From NCBI GenBank assembly GCA_946481235.1, contig CAMLME010000006.1, positions 1-22,730 on the forward strand: 22,730 bases of DNA. The letters run 5' to 3'. Positions 8,178 to 15,565 of this stretch are shown here, in pieces; the first letter of the stretch is position 1; each line of letters opens with the position of its first letter. A program made the translations under genes and the position numbers. The DNA comes from an uncultured Methylobacillus sp. Its GTDB lineage: Bacteria; Pseudomonadota; Gammaproteobacteria; Burkholderiales; Methylophilaceae. Under the pieces are notes generated by a model. It worked only from the letters and a program-made list of their open reading frames with translations, ran no database searches and had not been told where the DNA came from.

Positions 8178-8194
8178 TGTAAGAATTCCCGACA
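8178..8194 (-). promoter_or_regulatory. 17-bp enhancer-like motif (site G) in the convergent intergenic gap
   Basis: On the minus strand this reads TGTCGGGAATTCTTACA, 15 of 17 positions matching the consensus drawn from the other sites. It lies in the 58-bp gap between the convergent transglycosylase and transporter genes, 23 bp after the transglycosylase stop. No sigma-54 element is near it, so if it binds the same regulator it does not obviously act on an adjacent promoter. A small GGCG/CGCC hairpin at 8158-8170 lies beside it but has no T-tract. Confidence 0.45.
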
Positions 8195-8213
8195 TTTCCG
8201 TTTTTTCTATCCC

Positions 8214-10520
8214 TTAAACCGCCATCAACCGATGACGGATCCTCAGCCTGCTCCAGAGCACGATCAACGCCGGCAGCAGCAGCAATTCCAGGAGTTGCCC
8301 GGCCAGCAGGCCGCTGGACGCGAGCAAGCCGAAATGCGAGGTGGGCTGGAAGCGGGAAACCGACAGCAGCAGGAACTGCGCCACCAGCAAGAGCGAGATG
8401 GCGACCACGGCGCGGCCCGAGGCCTCGAAACTGCGGGCCAGCGAAAAGACGACGCCTAATCCTTTGTGGCGTCGCTCCAGATAGTTGTGGAAGAAGTGAA
8501 TGGTGTCGTCCACGGTGATGCCCAGCACGACGCTGGCGATCAATACCGTAGCCATGTCGAGGTAAATGCCGGCAGTGCCCATGATCACGAAGATAAAGGC
8601 GAGCGGGGCCAGGTTGGGCAGCATGCTGATGACGGCCGCAGGCACGGAGCGCCACAGTATCAGCATGATCAGGAAAATCTGGCCGAAGGCCCCCAGAAAG
8701 CTATGTTGCTGGCCGACGACCAGCAGGTCTTCCTGGTCCGAGAACAGGCGGCCGGCGCCGCCGATTTGCCAGGTGAGGCCGGGGGCATTCACTGTGGCCA
8801 GATGCGTCTCGATTTTCTCGATGACGGACTGGATGGCATTGGCGCCGTGCACATTCACATTGAGCATGATGCGGGTGCGCTGGTATTCGTTGTTGACCAG
8901 CTCCTGCAAATCCCGGCCGTCATAGATGAGCAGCAACTGGCTGAGCAGCTTGTTGTCGTGCGGGAGCGCGCGCGATGCGGGATCCTCGCCGTTGAAGGCC
9001 CAGTTCATTTCCTCGACGATATCCATCATCGACACCGTGCGGTCGACTTCCGGCAGGGTTTCAACCCAGGTCTGCACGGACTTGAGCTGGGCCAGCCGGG
9101 CGGCATCCTTGAAGGCATCGCGGCCGGGGCCGTCGACGACGATTTCCAGCGCGGTGACGCCCGCCAGCCTGTCCTCGATCAGCCGGGTGGATTGCGTGAG
9201 GGGATGCGAAGCATTGAAGAACTTCAGCAGGTCGGACTCGGCCTGCACCTTGAGGATTTGCGGCGCAGTCAGGGCCGCCAGCAGGGCGATCGTGGCCGCC
9301 ACCCAGCCGGCATGGCGCATGCTGAAACTGGCGAGGCCGTAGGAAATGCGCTTGGTCCACGAAAAACCGCCGCTTCTTTTCGGCCAGTAGCCGCTATCCC
9401 ATTTCACCAGCAAGGGAGGCATCAGGTAGATCAGCACCAGATAAATCATCAAGGTGCCGAAGGCGCCGACGATGCCGAATACCTGGATCGGCGGAATGGG
9501 CACCAGCACCAGGCTGATCATGCCGGCGGCAGTGCTCAGCATATTGAACAGCGCCGGCTTGTGTATGAGCTGCACCGCAAAGATGACGCGCTTGGGCCTG
9601 CGGAATCCGGCATGGCGCATGCGCAGCAACGCCGAATACAGATGCAGGATATTGGCCGCGGTATAAGCGAACAGCAAGGTGGGCGCCATGGCCGTGACCA
9701 GCGTGTAAGGTCTGCCCATGGCGGCAATCAGCGCCACGCAGCTGATCACGACCGTACTCATCGCCACGGCACCGATGACGACCGGCGGCGTGCGCCCCAC
9801 AACCCAGCGCAGCAACAGCAGACCCATGATGACGACCAGCGGGGTGAACAAGGCGCTGTCCTGCAGCATGGAGCGCATTTCGGCGGCGTCCAGCGCCACC
9901 GGGCCGGCAACAGCGACCAGCTTGCTTTCCAGTTTTTCCGCTTTTACCGCCGCGTGCAGGGCTGATTCGATGGCCGCACGCTGGCGGCTTTCTCCCAGTT
10001 TCTTTGCGCGCACCACGATTGCCAGGGCCGAGCCGTCCTTGGCGGCCAGCGAGCCGGGCGCGAAGCGATCCTGAAGCACCCGGTCCCTGCGTTCCTGCGC
10101 AGTCGTGTCGTCCAGGCTTTCCGGGTCGATCAGGCGCTCGACGGTGAACCCGTCCTCGCTGCCACCGATATGGTCGGCGTTGGTGGCGGCAAATACCCGG
10201 TCCACGTCCGGGTGCTGTTCCAGGCGCTGGCTGATGCGGTCGAGTGCGGAAAGGAATTCCTTCGAATAAAGATCATCCCCGGCAAACAGGCCGATGAGCA
10301 CTTCATCATTGGGAAACTCCGTGCGCAGTTGCCGATCCAGGACGACGGCAGGGGAGTTCTTGGGGAAATACAGCTCGGGCGCGTTATTCACCTCCAGGCG
10401 CAACAGAAAAGCGCCGGCCACCAGGTGGATCGCCACGATCAGGCCGATAGCCGTGCGCAGGCCGAGCAGCCTGGGTTGCATCAGGTGTCGTAGCCAGGCC
10501 CGCGCGGTGCGTTTCGGCAT
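8214..10520 (-). CDS. MMPL/RND-superfamily transporter (COG1033-like exporter)
   Basis: Inner-membrane transporter of 768 residues with the duplicated RND architecture: one membrane segment, a large periplasmic domain, five segments, then the same again. The second half carries the charged-pair motif GITVDDTIHFFHNYLERR (about 660-677) expected of the proton relay. The matching place in the first half (around TLLFAYTAANILHLYS) has no aspartate, so the two halves are asymmetric. There is no periplasmic adaptor gene nearby, which argues against a drug pump and for lipid or lipoprotein transport as in related MMPL systems. It is the last gene of a three-gene set after the LolA-like protein and the barrel, 40 bp after the barrel gene. 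Substrate unknown. The ribosome-binding site is weak. Confidence 0.88.
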   Translation of the reverse strand: MPKRTARAWLRHLMQPRLLGLRTAIGLIVAIHLVAGAFLLRLEVNNAPELYFPKNSPAVVLDRQLRTEFPNDEVLIGLFAGDDLYSKEFLSALDRISQRLEQHPDVDRVFAATNADHIGGSEDGFTVERLIDPESLDDTTAQERRDRVLQDRFAPGSLAAKDGSALAIVVRAKKLGESRQRAAIESALHAAVKAEKLESKLVAVAGPVALDAAEMRSMLQDSALFTPLVVIMGLLLLRWVVGRTPPVVIGAVAMSTVVISCVALIAAMGRPYTLVTAMAPTLLFAYTAANILHLYSALLRMRHAGFRRPKRVIFAVQLIHKPALFNMLSTAAGMISLVLVPIPPIQVFGIVGAFGTLMIYLVLIYLMPPLLVKWDSGYWPKRSGGFSWTKRISYGLASFSMRHAGWVAATIALLAALTAPQILKVQAESDLLKFFNASHPLTQSTRLIEDRLAGVTALEIVVDGPGRDAFKDAARLAQLKSVQTWVETLPEVDRTVSMMDIVEEMNWAFNGEDPASRALPHDNKLLSQLLLIYDGRDLQELVNNEYQRTRIMLNVNVHGANAIQSVIEKIETHLATVNAPGLTWQIGGAGRLFSDQEDLLVVGQQHSFLGAFGQIFLIMLILWRSVPAAVISMLPNLAPLAFIFVIMGTAGIYLDMATVLIASVVLGITVDDTIHFFHNYLERRHKGLGVVFSLARSFEASGRAVVAISLLLVAQFLLLSVSRFQPTSHFGLLASSGLLAGQLLELLLLPALIVLWSRLRIRHRLMAV

Positions 10521-10560
10521 CAGGGACAGCCTTCGATAAGATCCCGACCCGCCGGACAGG

Positions 10561-11943
10561 CTAGAACTTCGCCTGCCAGCCCAGCAGGATCAGATCCCCA
10601 TCTTCGTAATAGCCTCCCAGGGTTTTTTCGGAGCCGCTGAATACGTGCGCTGCCAGGAAGAACTCATGCTGGTCGATGCCGATGTAGGCAATTTTGGGGG
10701 TGATGTAAAAATCCTGGTCGTTTATGCCGGCGATAAAGCGCAGGTTGGCACGCCAGCGCCCTTGGGCAAAGGGATGCTCGATCTCGCCGGTGAGGTTGTA
10801 GATATTATCCCGCTCCAGCAGCGGCGTGTCGGTGAAAGTCTTGTGGCCGGTCACTTGCAAGGTGACTCGGGTATCACCATCGCCGGGGAAGAATTCGGTA
10901 CCGACCACCAGATCGAAAGCCGGCTCCGTGCGGTATTGGAAGGTGCGGGTGGTCACCGGCTGATCGCTGCTCCAGGCGGCTTCCATGCGCCAGGTGGCGC
11001 CCCATTTCTGCGCCTCCAACTCGCCGCCCACCACCCAGCTATAGGGATGGATCGCTTCCAGCAAGCCCGGTGCCACGGCCCGATAATATGGCTGCGATTG
11101 ACGAACGCGCTGCAAGGTGAAACCGTAATCGACTCCGCCGCCGGAGCGGGTGATACGCACGCCACCGCCACCGCTGCCGTGCTCGTCTTCGCGCACGCGT
11201 GCCCCGATGATGAAGGGCATGTCGCCTACGCCCAGCAGGCGGCCGTTAACGGTATCCACCGGGCTCCAGAAGCTTTCCCTGTCGGGCAGTACGGCAGCGT
11301 CGAACACCGGCAGCCACACCGCATCGATTTTGAAATCGCCCGCGAACTGTTCCAGCCGCACGGCCGGGACGGCGCGACGGCGTTCAGGGAGTTTGTCGAG
11401 AACGATACGCGAGAGGTCGGCGCGGCTCATGCGGTCTATCGGCGAGATTTCGTCAGTACGGCCCCACAGCACATTCTGCGTGCCTACCGTGATGCGGGTG
11501 TCTTCGCCGCGCCAGCGCAAGTAGTTTTCCGTGTAGTCCAGCTTGTCCTTGTAAAAATCCTGCGAGCCGGACTGCGAATATGCGTCGAAGCGGGCGCCCA
11601 GTGCGAACTCCCACGCCCCGGACTGCCCCTTGGCGCTGACGGCGCCGTGTGCGAAAGCATCGGTGGAAGGGGCGGCGCCATCGATGAAAGGGCCGAATTC
11701 CACCCGGATATCGTCGACCTTGATCTTGATGCCGGCCTTGCTGGCCTTGCGCGAGGCTTTCTTTTTCGTCTTGGGGGCGCTCGCCTTTTCTTCCGGTAAT
11801 GACTCTACCGCCTCCAGTGACTGCTCGGCTGGGGCGGGCTCGTCCACCACCTCGTCATCCGCGGCATTGCCCGTCGTCGCTACACCAAACGTCAGGAATA
11901 TCCCCGCCAATCCGCTCGCAATAACCGCTCGACAGTGAGTCAT
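10561..11943 (-). CDS. Outer-membrane beta-barrel protein (DUF1302-like)
   Basis: Predicted outer-membrane protein of 460 residues. The signal peptide ends ATTGNA (about residue 28). It is followed by an acidic then lysine-rich linker (about 29-70, including KTKKKASRKASK) and then a barrel with alternating strands ending WQAKF. The segment YLRWRGEDTRITVGTQNVLWGRTDEISP resembles the DUF1302 family, whose members are commonly encoded with RND/MMPL transporters and LolA-like proteins. A GTG start at 11994 overlaps the preceding stop by 4 bp, but ATG 11943 is preferred because AGGGGAAG lies just upstream and a clean signal peptide begins there. It is the middle gene of the LolA-like/barrel/MMPL unit and probably its outer-membrane component. 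Family match is moderate. Confidence 0.8.
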   Translation of the reverse strand: MTHCRAVIASGLAGIFLTFGVATTGNAADDEVVDEPAPAEQSLEAVESLPEEKASAPKTKKKASRKASKAGIKIKVDDIRVEFGPFIDGAAPSTDAFAHGAVSAKGQSGAWEFALGARFDAYSQSGSQDFYKDKLDYTENYLRWRGEDTRITVGTQNVLWGRTDEISPIDRMSRADLSRIVLDKLPERRRAVPAVRLEQFAGDFKIDAVWLPVFDAAVLPDRESFWSPVDTVNGRLLGVGDMPFIIGARVREDEHGSGGGGVRITRSGGGVDYGFTLQRVRQSQPYYRAVAPGLLEAIHPYSWVVGGELEAQKWGATWRMEAAWSSDQPVTTRTFQYRTEPAFDLVVGTEFFPGDGDTRVTLQVTGHKTFTDTPLLERDNIYNLTGEIEHPFAQGRWRANLRFIAGINDQDFYITPKIAYIGIDQHEFFLAAHVFSGSEKTLGGYYEDGDLILLGWQAKF

Positions 11944-11990
11944 TTTCTTCCCCTTTTTATCGCATCGTCGCGAAACCTGTTGAAACCAAA

Positions 11991-12830
11991 TCACGGACGG
12001 TAGTCTTCCTCCGCGCTTTCGTCTTCCAGTGCCTGGTTGGTAAACAGACGCGCCGGCAGCCCGCGGTCATACTGCGTACGCTCCAGCGTCAGCCGTGTCT
12101 GGTGACCATTGCTCAGCGTGGTCAAGGTGCTATCCATGACTGTCCAGTATCCTTGAATTTTTTCTCGCTTGACCACCAGCAGGCGTTTGCTGGGCTGGTC
12201 CTGGCGTTTTTCGTAGAAATCGACACGCATCGGCAGCAGGGTGAGCGGATCGATCCAGCTGATGCGTTTGGTATAGACCGAGTTGCCGCGCTCGGTCGGG
12301 ATGCTCTCCAGCATCTCGCAGTTGATGCCGGCCAGATCCTCCTGGCCGAGGAGGCGGTGCTGGTCCTTGTTGACCTGGCGGTCGCGCAAGTCTTCGTAGT
12401 AATAGTCCGAATTGACGAAGCGGCCGCCCTTGCGATTGGAGTCGATGCGGCGTGTGCGTTCGAGGGCAGGCAAGTAGATCCACTGGTCCGAGTCGCCGCT
12501 GGCGTGGTCCAGCGTCAAGAGGCCGGTCCCCTCGATGTCGGCCGGGTCGGTAAAGCGGATGAGGGTGGAGACTTCGTCCGCTTTCTGGTCCAGCCGGTAG
12601 AGCAGCATTTTGCGGACGCGCGGGTTGCGGTTTTTTTCCGTCAGCGTCATGGTCATTGCGAAAGCGGCATCCTTGCCATCCGGGCGGTCGTAAACGCGCT
12701 GGGCCAGCTCGACGCCTGCGGCGTCGGCCCAAGCCTGGCCTGCCAGCAGCAGGCTGGCGGATATTGCCAGGGCATAACGCAGTATTGACTGGCCGATGGT
12801 CATCGGCCTGGAGTGAATTGCCATTACCAT
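11991..12830 (-). CDS. LolA-like periplasmic protein (outer-membrane lipoprotein-sorting family)
   Basis: Secreted periplasmic protein of about 279 residues with a LolA/LolB-type fold of the group paired with MMPL transporters. The signal peptide ends GQAWA before DAAGVELAQRVYDRPDGKD. Conserved segments are MTMTLTEKNRN, LIRFTDPADIEGTGLLTLDH, QWIYLPALERTRRI and FVNSDYYYEDLRDR. It probably shuttles a hydrophobic molecule between the MMPL protein and the outer-membrane barrel encoded immediately downstream; this is inferred from family and context. Three clustered ATGs (12833, 12830, 12824) follow a GAGGG element; 12830 has the best spacing, but the choice is uncertain by a few residues. The promoter should lie in 12831-12965, where I see no sigma-54 element. 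Confidence 0.82.
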   Translation of the reverse strand: MVMAIHSRPMTIGQSILRYALAISASLLLAGQAWADAAGVELAQRVYDRPDGKDAAFAMTMTLTEKNRNPRVRKMLLYRLDQKADEVSTLIRFTDPADIEGTGLLTLDHASGDSDQWIYLPALERTRRIDSNRKGGRFVNSDYYYEDLRDRQVNKDQHRLLGQEDLAGINCEMLESIPTERGNSVYTKRISWIDPLTLLPMRVDFYEKRQDQPSKRLLVVKREKIQGYWTVMDSTLTTLSNGHQTRLTLERTQYDRGLPARLFTNQALEDESAEEDYRP

Positions 12831-12965
12831 CATTCCCTCACGTTGGCGTAACGGTTGATTTTTCGGCAAGTTTTACTGTACATGAAAGCATGGGACATTG
12901 AAATGCGCATTCTTCCGGATGAGATTGAGACCAGGGTATGACTCCCGAAATGAAATAAGTTCTTC

Positions 12966-12994
12966 AAAAAAAAGGGTGCCTTGTGGGCACCCTT
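12966..12994 (-). terminator. Intrinsic terminator of the first PEP-CTERM gene
   Basis: On the minus strand a perfect 9-bp stem (AAGGGTGCC at 12994-12986, GGCACCCTT at 12980-12972) with a 5-nt loop runs directly into a T-tract (12973-12966). It lies about 50 bp after the stop codon at 13046 and separates the PEP-CTERM gene from the LolA-like operon. Confidence 0.93.
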
Positions 12995-13045
12995 GAATGC
13001 GATTGTAAGCGCTGCCGTTGTGCTTGATGTTGTGCCCTTTATTGT

Positions 13046-14230
13046 TTACGAAAGATTGCGACGCCGAGCGATTGCACCGAGGGAGATCAAGCCCAAGGCC
13101 AGCAGAGCCAGGCTACCCGGTTCGGGCACTTGCGTTGGCCCAACACCGCCCAGGATGCCGAATTCTTCGGCGCCATTGGTGTTGCAGCCACCTTCTTCAG
13201 TCCCGGGGAAGGGGCTTGTGATACCGGGGATGCAGCCCAGGTCACCGGTGATGACCCACAGGAAGGACGGATCAAACAGGCTCAGGTCCATGGTCTCGGC
13301 GAACACCATAAAGTCGGCGGACCCGGATCCCTTGTTATGTTCGAGGTTCACATAATCTTCGCCATCCAGCGTAACCCCGGCACAGCCCTCGCCCGTCACC
13401 GGATCCCAAGGGTCGGCCGCACAGGCTGCCGCGTCTCCCAGGAAACTGATCTTACCGTAGTTGTAAGTCGGGTCCGTTTCGTCCCAGGTGCCGTTGGTTA
13501 TGGAATCAAGCTGCCAGGAGGCAACGGGCAATCCGGTTGCAGGATCGATAATCTGGACCTGCGCGCTGAACCACAGCGAGTCGCCGCTGCCGGTCTGGTT
13601 GTAGTCGGCATAGATCAGCGGGATGGTGTAAGTTGGATCAATGCTCTGCAGATAAGTCAGCAGGTTGCCGACTGTAGTCACGCCATTGATGTCCCCGGCC
13701 GGACTGGTATAGCTTGACGACACGCTGCCATCATCATTCCAGAACGTGCAGGATTGCGTAGTCCCACCCCAGTTGCATGTCCAGCCACCGATCCCGTCGC
13801 CGTTTTCGAGTTCAGCCGGATCCTGGAAAGTCAGGTCGCCGCCTGGCCCAGGAGGGGGGAGAGACACCGTGTTGGTCGCACCGATGGCGGTCGAAGTGAG
13901 ATTAACGTCGATTACCCCGGTGCCTGTTGAAAAACTATAGGAGCCGAAGGTCGCCTCGGGGATCAGCGTGGGTGAATTCGTCTGGATTGACTCCAGCAGC
14001 GGCCCGGAATAAGACCAGAAGTCGTCATACTTGAAGGCGATCGGGATGCCATTCAGCAGATAGGCTTCTCGCAGGTCTCCCTGTGCGTCAGGATAGAGGC
14101 CCAGGGTAACGTTCGTATTGTTGTCCGGCGTAGGCAGGACGAAAGGATCCACAGCGCTTGCCACCCCTGAAGTCCCGGCAGCGAGTACCACTGCGCTGGC
14201 AAGGATCAATTTACGTAATTTGGTATTCAT
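13046..14230 (-). CDS. PEP-CTERM sorting-domain protein, unknown extracellular function
   Basis: Secreted protein of 394 residues and a substrate for exosortase A. It has an N-terminal signal peptide (MNTKLRKLILASAVVLAAG...ASA, about 26 residues). The C-terminal sorting signal is complete: VPEPGSLALLALGLISLG followed by the basic tail ARRRNLS. The mature part is acidic and rich in Gly, Thr, Asn and Asp, with little resemblance to known enzymes. Six cysteines fall in three closely spaced pairs (TCN/SCT, AACAA/EGCAG, LGCIP/GGCNT), which suggests disulfides outside the cytoplasm. CTGGAGGAAATC is a strong ribosome-binding site before ATG 14230. It is monocistronic: sigma-54-type promoter upstream, terminator downstream. 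Probably a surface or matrix protein acting with the polysaccharide. Confidence 0.9.
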   Translation of the reverse strand: MNTKLRKLILASAVVLAAGTSGVASAVDPFVLPTPDNNTNVTLGLYPDAQGDLREAYLLNGIPIAFKYDDFWSYSGPLLESIQTNSPTLIPEATFGSYSFSTGTGVIDVNLTSTAIGATNTVSLPPPGPGGDLTFQDPAELENGDGIGGWTCNWGGTTQSCTFWNDDGSVSSSYTSPAGDINGVTTVGNLLTYLQSIDPTYTIPLIYADYNQTGSGDSLWFSAQVQIIDPATGLPVASWQLDSITNGTWDETDPTYNYGKISFLGDAAACAADPWDPVTGEGCAGVTLDGEDYVNLEHNKGSGSADFMVFAETMDLSLFDPSFLWVITGDLGCIPGITSPFPGTEEGGCNTNGAEEFGILGGVGPTQVPEPGSLALLALGLISLGAIARRRNLS

Positions 14231-14243
14231 GATTTCCTCCAGT

Positions 14244-14263
14244 TACATAACCAGAGCTATGTA
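14244..14263 (-). repeat. Inverted repeat in the leader of the first PEP-CTERM gene
   Basis: TACATA at 14244-14249 and TATGTA at 14258-14263 are separated by 8 bp, inside the predicted 46-nt leader and just upstream of the Shine-Dalgarno sequence. In RNA it would form a weak AU-rich hairpin. A regulatory effect on translation is possible but not shown. Confidence 0.35.
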
Positions 14264-14286
14264 TGTCGCTCTCTCGCTAATTTATA

Positions 14287-14302
14287 AGCAAGACGTGGAC
14301 CA
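14287..14302 (-). promoter_or_regulatory. Sigma-54-type promoter for the first PEP-CTERM gene
   Basis: Minus-strand TGGTCCACGTCTTGCT has GG and GC exactly 10 bp apart and a perfect -12 half (TTGCT); the -24 half is TGGTCC instead of TGGCAC. The GC lies 58 bp from ATG 14230, almost the same distance as in the second PEP-CTERM gene, and an enhancer-like motif is present 63 bp further upstream. The matching geometry raises confidence despite the imperfect -24 box. Confidence 0.62.
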
Positions 14303-14363
14303 GATTGTAAACATGAATAAAAACAATGAATTAAATGAATAATCCTGCTACTCATCCAGGCTA

Positions 14364-14380
14364 TGTAAATAATTCCGACA
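14364..14380 (-). promoter_or_regulatory. 17-bp enhancer-like motif (site B) upstream of the first PEP-CTERM gene
   Basis: Minus-strand TGTCGGAATTATTTACA, 15 of 17 positions identical to the site upstream of the transglycosylase. It is about 63 bp upstream of the -24 box at 14300-14301, a usual enhancer distance. The rest of the 14381-14523 interval shows no gene and no other clear signal. Confidence 0.65.
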
Positions 14381-14523
14381 ATGAGTTGTTCAGGGGAAAT
14401 TCTGGAATCGATTGTTTGCGTTATCTGGCTCCCATCCGCTAAATATCGCCTGCGGCTAAGAGGGTGAAGTTTGTGGCTGGCACCATTGATGTATGAAGAT
14501 GAAGGCAAAGGATTTTCGAGGTG

Positions 14524-14552
14524 AAAAAAAGCCCCATGTTTCCATGGGGCTT
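14524..14552 (-). terminator. Intrinsic terminator of the pepA-like gene
   Basis: On the minus strand a perfect 10-bp stem (AAGCCCCATG at 14552-14543, CATGGGGCTT at 14538-14529) with a 4-nt GAAA loop is followed by a T-tract (14530-14524). It lies about 46 bp after the stop at 14598 and insulates this gene from the next PEP-CTERM gene. Confidence 0.95.
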
Positions 14553-14597
14553 CGATGTGTTTCTGATATCTGTAGCCTTGTACTTCCCGTTTTACCC

Positions 14598-15371
14598 CTA
14601 TGTGCGACGGCGGCTGGAGAAAGCCAAGCCCAACAGGCCGATGCCCAGCAAGGCAATGGAAGCGGGTTCAGGAACTGCCTGGAAGAAGCCGTTGCCGGAA
14701 CCATCCACTTCAGCCTCAAAGGATTCGGTGGTGCTGGCGCCTGTAATGGTGGTGGTATTCCCGGCGTAGTTCAACCGGATATAGAAGGGGTTGGGATCGA
14801 AGAAGTAGGTCTCACCGAATGGGGTGAGTGCTACTGACATCACCGCCTCGAAGTCGCCATTGGCCAAGCCTTCGAAGAGATGGGCGACGCCTTCACCTGG
14901 AACCAGACTGGCGGTTCCCAGTAGCGTATCGCCCGCGCCGTCCTGATTGTCATCGATGTACAGATTCATCAGGAAGGTATCGAAGAGCGCGGTAATGTTC
15001 ACGCCGGTGATGCCTGCCGTGCCCGTTGCGGTGAAATCGCCGACGATACCGTAACCGCCAGCGATTGCCGGCGCATTAAGGAATGCGGGCTGCGTGGTGA
15101 TCCCATCCTTGTAGGAAGACAATTCAAAAGTGCCGGTCTCCGTGAAGGTGTCACCGATAAAGTCAAAGTCGCCAACAATGGTTTGGTTGATGGTGGCTTC
15201 GTAAGAGAAGTCGAAGGAATCGGCAATAACGATATTATCGGGGGTACCGGCCACGACTCCCTCATCCACGCTAAATGTACCGCCAGTGCCGACTGCGAAT
15301 GCAGGGGCTGCCACACCCAGCATGCCCGCGACGGAGGCGGCTACCAGAGTTTTTTTCATTTGCTTGAACAT
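14598..15371 (-). CDS. pepA: PEP-CTERM protein resembling flocculation-associated PepA
   Basis: Secreted exosortase A substrate of 257 residues. The signal peptide ends AAPAFA (about residue 23). The mature N-terminus GTFSVDEG and the later segments LYIDDNQDGAGDTLLG and FDPNPFYIRLNY resemble the PepA family, which is required for floc formation in Zoogloea and relatives. The C-terminus has the complete sorting signal VPEPASIALLGIGLLGLAF plus SSRRRT. No cysteine is present. ATG 15371 has GAGAGGTAAC just upstream; a longer frame to 15422 is unsupported because it would run across the predicted transcription start. It has a near-perfect sigma-54 promoter and its own terminator. In Zoogloea PepA expression depends on RpoN and PrsK/PrsR, which fits. 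The PepA subfamily call is by memory of the family and less certain than the PEP-CTERM call. Confidence 0.85.
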   Translation of the reverse strand: MFKQMKKTLVAASVAGMLGVAAPAFAVGTGGTFSVDEGVVAGTPDNIVIADSFDFSYEATINQTIVGDFDFIGDTFTETGTFELSSYKDGITTQPAFLNAPAIAGGYGIVGDFTATGTAGITGVNITALFDTFLMNLYIDDNQDGAGDTLLGTASLVPGEGVAHLFEGLANGDFEAVMSVALTPFGETYFFDPNPFYIRLNYAGNTTTITGASTTESFEAEVDGSGNGFFQAVPEPASIALLGIGLLGLAFSSRRRT

Positions 15372-15424
15372 TTTGTTACCTCTCTCAATGGTTATTAATT
15401 GATGGTGCTGTCTGACACACATTA

Positions 15425-15440
15425 AGCAAGAGGGGTGCCA
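15425..15440 (-). promoter_or_regulatory. Sigma-54 promoter for the pepA-like gene
   Basis: Minus-strand TGGCACCCCTCTTGCT matches the sigma-54 consensus TGGCAC-N5-TTGCW fully, with GG and GC 10 bp apart. Transcription should start near 15414, giving a leader of about 43 nt before ATG 15371. This is the best sigma-54 match in the window. Confidence 0.88.
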
Positions 15441-15523
15441 AACATAAAAATCAATTAAAAATCAATGGGTTTGATATATTTTTATTCCCCTCGCGAATAG
15501 CATTAAGAAAAACAAAGTCGCCA

Positions 15524-15540
15524 TGTAAATTAATTCGACA
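15524..15540 (-). promoter_or_regulatory. 17-bp enhancer-like motif (site C) upstream of the pepA-like gene
   Basis: Minus-strand TGTCGAATTAATTTACA, about 85 bp upstream of the -24 box. It shares TGTCG and TTTACA at the same 17-bp spacing with sites A and B. It lies between the nitroreductase stop (15566) and the promoter. Confidence 0.62.
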
Positions 15541-15565
15541 GCTTCATCTGGGAGCTGATCAATCA

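Noticed and set aside
8466..9965. A 499-codon open frame antisense to the MMPL transporter, and a similar 384-codon frame at 10645-11799 antisense to the barrel gene
   Set aside because: Both lie opposite well-supported genes, have His/Gln/Gly/Asp-rich composition typical of GC-rich shadow frames, and show no recognisable domain or ribosome-binding site.
14477..14493. TGGCACCATTGATG on the plus strand as a sigma-54 promoter
   Set aside because: The -24 half is good but GT replaces GC at the -12 position, and no plus-strand gene follows.
15539..15557. CAGCT/AGCTG hairpin after the nitroreductase gene as a terminator
   Set aside because: Only a 5-bp stem with a 9-nt loop and no run of T; it also overlaps the enhancer-like site C. 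Too weak to call.
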